A DNA stretch of 64,000 nt, from assembly GCA_027563935.2 (NCBI GenBank), contig CM050451.1:29899565-29963564 (forward strand). Reading direction: 5' to 3'. A model generated the notes under the pieces. That model saw only the letters and a program-made list of their open reading frames with translations. It was not told the DNA's origin and ran no database searches. The translations under genes and the position numbers were made by a program. Shown here piece by piece: positions 10,714 through 21,398 of the stretch. This DNA is from Costus lasius (taxonomy: Eukaryota; Streptophyta; Magnoliopsida; Zingiberales; Costaceae). The stretch's first letter is position 1, and each line of letters starts with the position of its first letter.

Positions 10714-13700
10714 CTAAAGCTCAGCATCCATATCATCAAAGAGATAAGCATAAAATTTCCTCATATCAGCTTCAGTCTCCCAAGTCGCCTCCTCAACCGA
10801 CTGATTTCCCCAGATAACCTTTACCAAAGGTATAGTCTTGTTCCTCAGAACTTTATCCTTTCTATCCACAATCCGGAGAGGTCTTTCCTCAAATGTCAAG
10901 TCACTCTGAATCTGAAGAGGTTCCAACTCCAACACATGAGATGGATCAGGATGATATTTCCTCAAAGCAGAAACATGGAACACATTATGCACATGATCCA
11001 TAGCAGGAGGTAAAGCTAATCTGTAAGCCACTGGACCAATTCTCTCAATAATGTCAAAAGGGCCTACAAACCTAGGGCTCAACTTGCCCTTTTTGCCAAA
11101 CCTCATAACACCCTTAGTAGGTGACACCTTTAAGAAAACATGATCCCCTACCATAAACTCCAGGGAACGACGACGGTCGTCAGCATAACTCTTCTGTCTG
11201 TCCCGAGCAATCTTCAGTTTATTCTGTATCTCTCTGACCTTATCAGTAGTCTCCTGAACTGCATCAGATCTCAAAATCAATCTATCACCAGTCTCTTCCC
11301 AACACAAGGGAGTCCTGCACCTTCTTCCATACAAAGCCTCATATGGAGCCATCTGAATACTTGAGTGGAAACTATTATTATAAGTGAACTCTATCAAAGA
11401 TAGATCCCGGTTCCACTCAGAACTCCAATCAACCACATAGGCTCTCAACAAATCTTCTAGAGTCTGTATAGTACGTTCCGTCTGGCCATCAGACTGAGGA
11501 TGGTATGCTGTACTAAAACTCAACTTAGTACCCAAACCCTCCTGTAAACTCTTCCAAAATCTGGACAAAAACCGAGAGTCCCTATCAGACACAATATCAA
11601 CAGGCACTCCATGCAGTCTGACTATCTCATCAATGTATAATCTAGCCAGCCTCTCTAAAGGATAAGTCATCTTGATCGGGAGAAAGTGGGCTGATTTAGT
11701 AAGTCTATCAACAATCACCCAAATAGCATCATGACCCAATCTGGTTCTGGGCAAACCACATACAAAATCCATACTGATGCATTCCCACTTCCACTCAGGA
11801 ATAGGAAGAGGCTGCAACAAACCACCAGGCTTCTGATGTTCAGCCTTTACAGTCTGACAGGTTAAACACCTAGAGACAAAATCAGATACTTCTTTCTTCA
11901 TACCCGGCCACCAAAAATTTTTCTTAAGGTCCTGATACATCTTAGTCACACCAGGATGTAGAGAATATTTGGAGTTATGGCTGTCCTCCAATATTTCTTT
12001 CCTCAAGCTCGGTTCCTCAGGGACACATACCCTTCCACGAAACCGAAGAATACCATCATCAGACAGGCTAAAATCCTGAACTGCGCCATCAACCAGACTA
12101 TCCCTGATCTGAACTAATTTCGGATCCACAGACTGCTGATCTCTGATCTTCTGCAACAAAGCAGACTGTACTCTGAGAAAAGCCACATAACCCGACTGAA
12201 CTCTAGGAGAAACACTGATCTTGAGATCGCTAAACTCCTGCAGCAACTGCCACTCACTAACCCGTAGTGCTGCTACTGAAGTAACTGGATGTCTGCTCAG
12301 TGCATCAGCCACTACATTGGCCTTTCCAGCCTGATACTGAATAGAGAAGTCATAGTCTTTGATCAACTCCATCCATCTTCTCTGTCTCATGTTTAACTCC
12401 TTCTGAGTGAAGATGTACTTGAGACTCTGGTGATCAGTGAACAGATCAAACTCCTGACCCAACAAATAGTGATGCCATATCTTCAAAGCAAAGACTACGG
12501 CCGCCAACTCTAAATCATGAGTAGGGTAGTTCAATTCATACTCCTTCAGTTGTCTCGAAGCATAGGCTACTACAGAACCCTTCTGCATCAAGACACAACC
12601 CAACCCTTTGCCTGAAGCATCCGTATAAACAGTAAACCTTTCCCCATCACTAGGAATAATGAGGATCGGTGCACTAGTTAACCTCCTCTTCAGCTCTTGA
12701 AAGCTCTCTTCACACTTGTCATCCCAAATAAACTTGGCCTCCTTTCTGGTCAATTTAGTTAAAGGACCCGCCAACTTGGAGAATCCCTCAACAAATCTCC
12801 GGTAGTAACCTGCTAAACCCAAGAAACTTCTGATCTCAGTAGCACTAGTCGGTCTTCCCCAATTGAGAATGGCTTGCACTTTAACTGGATCTACAGACAC
12901 CCCCTGACCAGAAATCACATGTCCCAAGAAGCTGATCTTCTCTAGCCAGAACTCACACTTACTAGCCTTGGCAAATAATCGGTTCTTCCTCAGAACCTCC
13001 AGCACTCTGCGCAAGTCACTGACATGATCTGAAGTAGTCCGAGAGTATACCAAGATATCATCTATAAAGACTACCACACAAGAGTCAAGCAATTCATGGA
13101 ATACCCTGTTCATCAAATCCATGAAGACAGCAGGTGCATTCGTCAGTCTAAAAGGCATAACTAGAAATTCAAAATGCCCATACCTGGTCCTGAAAGCAGT
13201 CTTAAATATATCCTCATCCTTGACTCTAAGCTGATAATACCCTGATCTCAGATCAATCTTAGAGAACACTGTAGCTCCCTGTAATTGATCAAACAGATCA
13301 TCAATTCTGGGAAGAGGATACTTATTCTTGATAGTCACTTGGTTCAGTTGCCTGTAGTCTATACACATCCTCAGGGTTCCATCTTTCTTCTTTACAAATA
13401 GCACTGGCGCTCCCCAGGGAGAAGCACTAGGCCGAATGTACCCTTTCTCTAGCAATTCCTCCAGTTGTTTCTTAAGCTCGGCCAGCTCTGAGGTAGCCAT
13501 GCGATAAGGAGCTCTGGAGATAGGTGCCGTACCTGGCGCCAACTCAATGCCAAACTCTACCTCTCGAATCGGTGGCAAGCCTGAAAATTCTTCAGAGAAC
13601 ACATCAGGAAATTCTTTCACCACCGCCATCTGAGTCAAATCAGAAGTAGAATCATCCTGCACCTTAACATGCGCAAGATAACCCTTGCATCCACTAGCAA

Positions 13701-14695
13701 GTAACTTCCTGGCCTGCAGGAAAGATATTACATGCGGTCCTTGGTCCGACACTAGACCTCTCACAAAAATCCTACTCCCATCTAGCAGATTTAAAGTGAT
13801 TACTTTCTCAAAGCAATCCACAGTAGCATGATGTGAGGATAACCAATCCATACCTAGGATGACATCATAATCTTGCATGTCTAATAGGATTAGATCTACC
13901 AGAAACTCATAACCTTCTACATGCACTACACAATCAGCACAAACAGTATCTGTAGATAATGATGTTCCTAAGGGAGTACTCACAGACACAGCATAATTCA
14001 GCACCTTAGGTAACACAGGTAAACATGCAGCAAACTTAACAGATACAAAAGACAAATTTGCACCAGGGTCAAATAGAATGCGAGCTAACTGATCGAATAC
14101 AAATAAGGTACCTTCCACGACGGATCGGGAAGCTCGTGTATCCATCTCAGCCACAGCATAAACTCTAGTCTGGACTGTAGGCTTATCTGCGCCTCTCTGC
14201 TGCATCTCAGGTTCTTTACAGTCCTTGACCATGTGTCCAGGTTTCTTACACCTGAAACATACACCATTCCTCTTATGACAGTCTTTCACTAGATGTCCCT
14301 TGAGCCCACAATAATTACAAGTCCAGTCCTCTGTGATACTGTTTCTTACATCCCTGGCATCCCTGAACTGCTGCGGTGCATCCCTGGACTGCTGCGGTGC
14401 CTTGTATGAGTAAGGCTTATACCTGCTCTTTTTGTGGTCCTTATGTTTAGGGTACTTCTTACCCTTGCCGCCACTACCATACTGAGGAACCGCCGCCTCA
14501 GCTGCAGGAACCACTGTCACGGCAACATGAGAACTCCTCTCAGCTATGTATCTCTCAATGGTGCGTGCTCGCCCAACAGTCTCAACATAGGTCTCCAAGT
14601 GCTGAGCACCAACCTGCTCTCTAATGTCCCATCTGAGACCTCTGAGAAACTTGGTAGCTCTCCTCTTTTCAGTGTTTATCAGGTGAGGAGCATAC
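10714..14695 (-). CDS. Chromovirus Gag C-terminus + Pol polyprotein (PR-RT-RH-IN-chromodomain)
   Basis: One open frame of about 1325 codons from the insertion junction to its stop at 10714. In order it holds the gag tail and two CCHC zinc knuckles, both CX2CX4HX4C (about residues 135-168 of the open frame). Next come an aspartic protease ([10 protein letters not shown]), reverse transcriptase with FIDDILVYS, RNase H ([11 protein letters not shown]), an integrase zinc-binding region (CLTCQ), and an integrase core with MDF, SDRD and a downstream Glu. The C-terminal VKVIW...EEATWE is chromodomain-like. This order and tail fit the Tekay/Del chromoviruses. One oddity is PFRLTNAP at about 13149-13147, where the family normally has Gly instead of Arg. 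The start was in gag upstream (21270); the ATG in the adjoining LTR is accidental. Confidence 0.95.
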
Positions 14696-16516
14696 TGATG
14701 TGGGGAGGCGACATGACCCACGGAAATACAAATGGAGTTTAAGGTTACCCTAGCTAGGGCACCTAAATTCCCATCTCTTGCATTGCATGCATCTTTAAGT
14801 TAGATTTTCATTCCTTGCATTGCATACATCCTTTAAGTTATTTCCATCTCTTGCATTGCATGCATCTTTAGGTTAGATTTTCTAGCATAACTTGCATCAT
14901 ATGGTAGGTTAGATCCACCCACTAATTACACCATGTAGTTACATGCCTAGGATCCGCCACTTATGTATGGTAGGTTAGTGCATGAAATTGATGTAATAGT
15001 ATAGGTCAACTCCATCTTTGGATACAAGTCAAAATCAAGTCAAGACAACTCCAAGAGATGCCATGGGCCATCAGCCCAACTCATGAAGGAATCAGCCCAC
15101 CCCAATGGATCAACACCCCAAGCACCCCAAATTCCACCATCCTAGTTGGCAGCCATGTGGAGTTTACCTTCATCTCTAATCAAGTCAAGGAGCAACCTGC
15201 TCAATGTCCCTACTTCAGCTCAACATACGCCAGCCATCAAAGTCAAGGAGCAGCTTGAAACAATGTCCACTTCAGTCCATCATGCGCCAGCCACCAAAGT
15301 CAAGGAGCAGCCTGCACTTTGCAACAACTTCAGTCCCTTCAAGTGCCAGCCGCCCATGCCAATCTGCAGCCTGCACAAAGTCAGCCATCAGCAGCCTTTT
15401 CAGTCCATCCTCATCTCAGCTTTTGAACTCACCAACCTGCTGAAGACTCCAAAGTTCAACCTCCAAGCAACCGCCCATTTGGAAGAAGAAACCAGCCCTT
15501 GAGTTGTCTACATCAAGCTTGACTTGTGTGACTTGTTTTTGAGCTTAGGAAGGGAGTTAACCGTTGGAGACTCCCCTATATGATGTAACTTCTTGTAAAG
15601 CCACCAGCTAGAGTTGAATGAATTTTCAAATTTCAGAAGTGTGTCTTCTAATGGTGTGTGTCACCTAACCCCTCCCTTTCTTCCAACCATTGCCGAGAGT
15701 TCCATTCCACCCCCCCCCTCTTGCTCTTCAACCTTCCACCTCCACTTGCGCTTGTCATGAAGATGGGAGCTCACGCCACTTCCTCCCTTTAGCCTTGAAG
15801 AGTCCTCAGCCATGATGAGAAACTGGACACACCCGAGATTCAAGAAGGTGTTATCAACCCCATGCCAAGATCAAGCCACCACCCTAAGTTAGCTAAGTCT
15901 CTCTTCTCCCTTGGCTGATGTTTTCTTGACGTTTCTGAACATTCATCTGCACTCACTAAGGTTTCTTCTCAGGTTGCGCAAGGCCAAGGAGGGCATACAA
16001 GTTCATCCCCCCCCCTTTCCCCCTTAACTAGTTAGTCTCAAAAGTGTTAGCAAGGGAGTTTGGAGGCTATCCTCCCCCTTGAATGTTCTTATGTGAATGG
16101 CCTCTTAATATTTTTGTCAAACTCACCCACGCATGTGTGGGATGCTGCAATGCTATGTGTGTAAGCTCATAGGGCCCTACTTCGTGAGATTCAACCATTG
16201 GACCGGTGAAGAACGGGAAGGTCACCCTTTCTATTCTCAAAGGGTGCAAGGTGAGTTTCTCCCCTAGAGTAGCTTTATTGCTTATGGTAGAACCGCATGC
16301 TAGATCTAATTGAGGTTATAGAATCGCATGATAAGCTTTGTCAAATTTCATTTTATCTAGAAGTGCATGCTAGGATAGTTTCGGTTTTCACTACTACTTA
16401 CTAAAACAAGCTAGTTTCAAACTACGATAGTTCAAGGGGTTTACTAAGTTATACTTATTTAGCAAAACGTTTTCAAAACGCGTAGTTTGAATGTTGCATG
16501 CTTGGTGATCCCATCA
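14696..16516 (+). repeat. 5' LTR of gag-only element
   Basis: 1821 bp, TG...CA ends. Near the left end, TTGCATTGCATGCAT phrases recur at 14778, 14818 and 14854. A block at 15185-15360 has repeated AAAGTCAAGGAGCAGC units. Open frames here recur identically in the 3' LTR and are not considered genes. A GA-poor pyrimidine tract with a C run near 15710 and another near 16007 differ in length between LTR copies. Confidence 0.95.
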
Positions 16517-16532
16517 TCTTGGTATCAAAGCT
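16517..16532 (+). other. Primer-binding site of gag-only element
   Basis: TGGTATCAAAGC, starting about four bases after the LTR end, matches the initiator-Met tRNA 3' end at all but one position of the usual plant site. Confidence 0.75.
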
Positions 16533-16676
16533 TAGGCTCTTAGAGTAGGATTTTATAAGACCAAAACTTTATTTTCCTACTACTAAGGCGATTTTTTGGA
16601 CCTAGGTGCTTGAAAGAATTTGACTAGCTATATTTATCACCTTAGGGTCTATTTTCAAACTCTACTCATTTCAAAA

Positions 16677-18881
16677 ATGACTACTAGATTCAATCCCCTA
16701 AGAGGCAATAGACAACCCATCAAGAGATGGGATGACATGATAAAAGAAATATATGACCCTACATCTCTCAATGACCCTACATCTCTCAATGAAAAATTGC
16801 TTACCCAAGAGAACATGAATGTAGCTGAATATATACTAAAGTTCAAAACCCTCTACCATAGTACTAGAGAAGCTCCTAGGGTTATGCTTAACCGGTTTAG
16901 AGATGGTCTTAGCTTTGAGATTAAAAGAGGTCTCACCTACTACCCCATATACACAATAGAAGATGCTTTTCAAATAGCTAGTGAGGTGGAGCAAAATCTT
17001 AAGAGATTTTATAAAAGGAAAATTGACCATCCAAGACCCAAAGCCCCTAAGGTAGTCAATCAAACCATGGAGCTCAATCAAGCCTTAGAACCAAAGCTAC
17101 CCTCCCAAAGCCAATCTCAAATCAAGTCTAGGGAACCCATTGAAGACTTACCTCCATGTCAAATCATGTTGTCCATAAAACCCAAACAAGAACTCAACCA
17201 ACTTAAGGAAAACTCTCTTGACATCCACATAGGTCATACTAAGTCCACACCTTTAAGAACAATCTCACCTAAGCCTATGGAAGAACTTGAACCCAATCAT
17301 ATTAGGCTAGACTTAGTGGAAGCTATCCTACCCTTAGTGACCTATGAGACTAGTTTGCCTCACCCTTTAGGGCTCCCATGTTTAGATCAAGTGCTTGAAC
17401 CATGTGAACCTACTCTTCATGACATAAGAAAAACTTTAGAGAACTCTTCAATAGGTTGTGAACACTTAGGTTCCAAGCCACTTGACCTTAGTGAAAGTTT
17501 AGATGAGCCTCTAGACACTTTAGAAATCCAACACCTTCAATTAGAGGACCATCACACTTTAGGCTTGACTCAACCTAAGTTTGAACCTTTCTCTATGGAT
17601 GATCTGCCTAAGTATCTTACTCAACCATATTTAGAGATTAAGGTAGACATACCATCTTGTCTAGGCCCTTCTTTGACCACTTTTGGGCCATCTAGCACTA
17701 AACTTTCCAAGTTAGGCCTAAACCCACCCCTAGAGCCCAAACTTTTACACATAGAGGATCCTTCACCTTTAGATCTCAACCCACATGAGTTAGGATCCCT
17801 TACTTTGCCTAAGATGGAACCCATGCTAGATCCTTTTCTCATTGACCAAGATCCTAAGTCCCAAACATTAGGAGAACCTCAACTTCAAGGCCTAGAAGAC
17901 TTGACCTTTGATCCAATGACCCATGAAACATATCTCTTAGGTCTTGCCACCCACACTCCTAAGCCACATTTAGGGCCAATTGAACATGGGCTTATAACCC
18001 AAGACTCTAGGGATGACCCTACTCAAGTTGACCCCATAGGGACTGACCTATATCAACCTTCTCCGTATGACATGGTAGAGCTCCCCCAGTTTAGCTTTGA
18101 AGATCTTACTCCAGATATGGGAGAGCCATTTCTTTTTTTCTTAGGAAGTCCAATCCTAGAGGCGCCCCTCACCCTTCTTGAGTTAGACATTAGCTCACCT
18201 GAATATGAAGAAGAATTTACTTTAGATCCTCTTGAGTTTCCCATGCTAGGATATGATTTAGAACCTAACTTGTCTGAGTTGGCAACATCCCCCATCTCTC
18301 CTTTAGACCTTGAGTCTGGCCTTAGTACTCCAGGGTTAAAGAAAATTCAATTGAATAATGATTTGCTTTCCCTCCCAGAACTTGAACACTTTGAGTTTGT
18401 TATACCTGAATCTTTTAGTAGGCCTGTATACCACAAACATACTAATGAATATGGCCGAGAAAGGACATTCTGTGTAGGAGACCCTGAATTTAAGGAGCAT
18501 GAAGATTGGGATGAAGAGATTGATTGCTGTGATGCTGTTGACACTGATTTTTGGACCCCCATCACTTTTGATGTGGATGACTTCATATTGCATAAGCACC
18601 ATTCCACCCCATACTATGACCCCACTTGTGAGCATATGATTGAGTCCATCCTTGAGGACCAAACCCATTTCACCCGTAATGAGGTAGAGTTACTCTACTT
18701 AGTTGGATATGACCATGGTGAAGAGGGTTGGCTCCCCGAGGAAGAACTCACCCTTACTACCTCAAAGCTCCTCAGGGATAAGGACAATTCTTCGGAGAAG
18801 AATTTTTCTCACCCGGGGAGAGCTGATGTGGGGAGGCGACATGACCCACGGAAATACAAATGGAGTTTAAGGTTACCCTAG
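16677..18881 (+). CDS. Gag-like protein of non-autonomous element (734 aa, long unknown C-terminal part)
   Basis: Start chosen at the first ATG (16677, MTTRFNPLRG). Residues about 15-120 resemble the second half of plant retrotransposon Gag: a WDDM...YDP segment, then a coiled LLTQENMNVAEYILKFKTLY, FRDGLSFEIKRGL and a final helix AFQIASEVEQNLKRF. An 18-bp tandem duplication repeats DPTSLN. The remaining ~600 residues are rich in Pro, Leu, Glu and Asp, have no zinc knuckle and match no family I know. The frame runs through the polypurine tract and 58 bp into the 3' LTR. An uninterrupted 735-codon frame argues for selection or very recent birth. Presumed role is particle or RNA binding in trans; not proven. 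Confidence 0.8.
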   Translation: MTTRFNPLRGNRQPIKRWDDMIKEIYDPTSLNDPTSLNEKLLTQENMNVAEYILKFKTLYHSTREAPRVMLNRFRDGLSFEIKRGLTYYPIYTIEDAFQIASEVEQNLKRFYKRKIDHPRPKAPKVVNQTMELNQALEPKLPSQSQSQIKSREPIEDLPPCQIMLSIKPKQELNQLKENSLDIHIGHTKSTPLRTISPKPMEELEPNHIRLDLVEAILPLVTYETSLPHPLGLPCLDQVLEPCEPTLHDIRKTLENSSIGCEHLGSKPLDLSESLDEPLDTLEIQHLQLEDHHTLGLTQPKFEPFSMDDLPKYLTQPYLEIKVDIPSCLGPSLTTFGPSSTKLSKLGLNPPLEPKLLHIEDPSPLDLNPHELGSLTLPKMEPMLDPFLIDQDPKSQTLGEPQLQGLEDLTFDPMTHETYLLGLATHTPKPHLGPIEHGLITQDSRDDPTQVDPIGTDLYQPSPYDMVELPQFSFEDLTPDMGEPFLFFLGSPILEAPLTLLELDISSPEYEEEFTLDPLEFPMLGYDLEPNLSELATSPISPLDLESGLSTPGLKKIQLNNDLLSLPELEHFEFVIPESFSRPVYHKHTNEYGRERTFCVGDPEFKEHEDWDEEIDCCDAVDTDFWTPITFDVDDFILHKHHSTPYYDPTCEHMIESILEDQTHFTRNEVELLYLVGYDHGEEGWLPEEELTLTTSKLLRDKDNSSEKNFSHPGRADVGRRHDPRKYKWSLRLP
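18815..18823 (+). other. Polypurine tract of gag-only element
   Basis: GGGGAGAGC directly before the 3' LTR, located inside the terminal codons of the Gag-like ORF. Confidence 0.75.
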
Positions 18882-20642
18882 CTAGGGCACCTAAATTCCC
18901 ATCTCTTGCATTGCATGCATCTTTAAGTTAGATTTTCATTCCTTGCATTGCATACATCCTTTAAGTTATTTCCATCTCTTGCATTGCATGCATCTTTAGG
19001 TTAGATTTTCTAGCATAACTTGCATCATATGGTAGGTTAGATCCACCCACTAATTACACCATGTAGTTACATGCCTAGGATCCGCCACTTATGTATGGTA
19101 GGTTAGTGCATGAAATTGATGTAATAGTATAGGTCAACTCCATCTTTGGATACAAGTCAAAATCAAGTCAAGACAACTCCAAGAGATGCCATGGGCCATC
19201 AGCCCAACTCATGAAGGAATCAGCCCACCCCAATGGATCAACACCCCAAGCACCCCAAATTCCACCATCCTAGTTGGCAGCCATGTGGAGTTTACCTTCA
19301 TCTCTAATCAAGTCAAGGAGCAGCCTGCTCAATGTCCCTACTTCAGCTCAACATACGCCAGCCATCAAAGTCAAGGAGCAGCTTGAAACAATGTCCACTT
19401 CAGTCCATCATGCGCCAGCCACCAAAGTCAAGGAGCAGCCTGCACTTTGCAACAACTTCAGTCCCTTCAAGTGCCAGCCGCCCATGCCAATCTGCAGCCT
19501 GCACAAAGTCAGCCATCAGCAGCCTTTTCAGTCCATCCTCATCTCAGCTTTTGAACTCACCAACCTGCTGAAGACTCCAAAGTTCAACCTCCAAGCAACC
19601 GCCCATTTGGAAGAAGAAACCAGCCCTTGAGTTGTCTACATCAAGCTTGACTTGTGTGACTTGTTTTTGAGCTTAGGAAGGGAGTTAACCGTTGGAGACT
19701 CCCCTATATGATGTAACTTCTTGTAAAGCCACCAGCTAGAGTTGAATGAATTTTCAAATTTCAGAAGTGTGTCTTCTAATGGTGTGTGTCACCTAACCCC
19801 TCCCTTTCTTCCAACCATTGCCGAGAGTTCCATTCCACCCCCCCTCTTGCTCTTCAACCTTCCACCTCCACTTGCGCTTGTCATGAAGATGGGAGCTCAC
19901 GCCACTTCCTCCCTTTAGCCTTGAAGAGTCCTCAGCCATGATGAGAAACTGGACACACCCGAGATTCAAGAAGGTGTTATCAACCCCATGCCAAGATCAA
20001 GCCACCACCCTAAGTTAGCTAAGTCTCTCTTCTCCCTTGGCTGATGTTTTCTTGACGTTTCTGAACATTCATCTGCACTCACTAAGGTTTCTTCTCAGGT
20101 TGCGCAAGGCCAAGGAGGGCATACAAGTTCATCCCCCCCCCTTTCCCCCTTAACTAGTTAGTCTCAAAAGTGTTAGCAAGGGAATTTGGAGGCTATCCTC
20201 CCCCTTGAATGTTCTTATGTGAATGGCCTCTTAATATTTTTGTCAAACTCACCCACGCATGTGTGGGATGCTGCAATGCTATGTGTGTAAGCTCATAGGG
20301 CCCTACTTCGTGAGATTCAACCATTGGACCGGTGAAGAACGGGAAGGTCACCCTTTCTATTCTCAAAGGGTGCAAGGTGAGTTTCTCCCCTAGAGTAGCT
20401 TTATTGCTTATGGTAGAACCGCATGCTAGATCTAATTGAGGTTATAGAATCGCATGATAAGCTTTGTCAAATTTCATTTTATCTAGAAGTGCATGCTAGG
20501 ATAGTTTCAGTTTTCACTACTACTTACTAAAACAAGCTAGTTTCAAACTACGATAGTTCAAGGGGTTTACTAAGTTATACTTATTTAGCAAAACGTTTTC
20601 AAAACGCGTAGTTTGAATGTTGCATGCTTGGTGATCCCATCA
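18824..20642 (+). repeat. 3' LTR of gag-only element
   Basis: 1819 bp. It aligns with the 5' LTR at a constant offset of 4128, falling to 4126 after a shortened C-tract. I noticed only a few substitutions (for example near 19323, 20185 and 20509). Confidence 0.95.
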
Positions 20643-20647
20643 CATAC

Positions 20648-21270
20648 TTTCCCAACTTAGTGAACTGCAACTCATACTGGTCCACTGTCATATCACCTTG
20701 CTCCAGGTGAATAAATGCCACCTCTCGGTCCTCCACCAAACTATCTGGGAAGTACTTCTCGTTAAATCGAGACAAGAAGTAAGGCCAATCTACAGTCTCA
20801 TGTCTTTCTTCGGCAAGTCTCACCACGCCCTTCCACCACTCATCTGCGTCCCCACACATCATATAGGTGGTCAGACATAACTTATCCTCATCTGAGCAGC
20901 GCATGACTTGGAAAATCTTTTCTAAGCACAACTGCCAGTTCTCAGCAGTACTGGATTCTGAGCCTCCATAAAAAGAACTAGGACCCAGTTTCTGGAATTC
21001 ACTCACAAGTGAAGCATAGCGCCTGTGAGCGCCCTCCTGAGAGTCATCCCCCACCGCCCGAGTAGTAGTCTGGGGTCTCTCTTGAGTCAACTGCTGCAAG
21101 AGCTGCTGTTGCGCCTCTTGATGCTGAGTCTGTTGCTGCTGCAGCATCTGAGCTTGCCTCTCTATCATGGCACCTTGTTGCTGTACCATGCCAGTCAGAG
21201 CCTCAATAGTTCTCGTGAGGTTCGAAGGCTGCTCATCCTCGCCACTAGCATTTCCTCTGGTTCGCACCAT
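20648..21270 (-). CDS. Chromovirus Gag N-terminal part (interrupted)
   Basis: Starts at ATG 21270 (MVRTRGNASG). A Gln-rich coiled-coil stretch (about residues 28-65) is followed by the retrotransposon Gag fold: SSFYGG, then NWQLCLEKIF, WWKGVV and FNEKYFP, up to FTKLGKY at the junction. The frame resumes at 14695 with [11 protein letters not shown], so the gag-only element split a single continuous gag-pol. The upstream gap (21271-21383) is a short leader after the primer site. Confidence 0.92.
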
Positions 21271-21383
21271 CTTAAATTCCTACACACACATACCACAGTC
21301 AGGAAAACAAACATAAACCTATCAGGTGTCTAGCAATACACAAACATGTTTTCCCCCCCGAACTAAGTTTTAGCTAGCCAACT

Positions 21384-21395
21384 CCTCTGATACCA
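21384..21395 (-). other. Chromovirus primer-binding site
   Basis: TGGTATCAGAGG in element sense, three bases inside the 5' LTR. Complementary to the 3' end of initiator-Met tRNA except for its final base. Confidence 0.85.
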
Positions 21396-21398
21396 TTC

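Larger units (their letters stand above)
14696..20642 (+). mobile_element. Gag-only non-autonomous LTR retrotransposon (TR-GAG-like), innermost of nest
   Basis: Complete 5.95 kb element with LTRs 14696-16516 (1821 bp) and 18824-20642 (1819 bp), both TGATGTGGGG...CCCATCA. It has a perfect target duplication CATAC (14691-14695, 20643-20647). The primer site TGGTATCAAAGC is near 16521 and the polypurine tract GGGGAGAGC at 18815-18823. The 2.3-kb interior has one long ORF with a Gag-like start and no protease, reverse transcriptase, RNase H or integrase. It must be mobilised by another element. The LTRs differ by a C-tract length and a few substitutions, so insertion is recent. Excision in silico restores the chromovirus Gag frame exactly. 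Confidence 0.95.

Noticed and set aside
14434..14742. Plus-strand 102-codon frame
   Set aside because: Antisense to the chromovirus zinc-knuckle region and crossing an insertion junction.
15058..15502. Plus-strand frames of 66-118 codons, repeated at 19186-19630
   Set aside because: They lie in both LTRs of the gag-only element, overlap each other, and reflect short internal repeats rather than genes.
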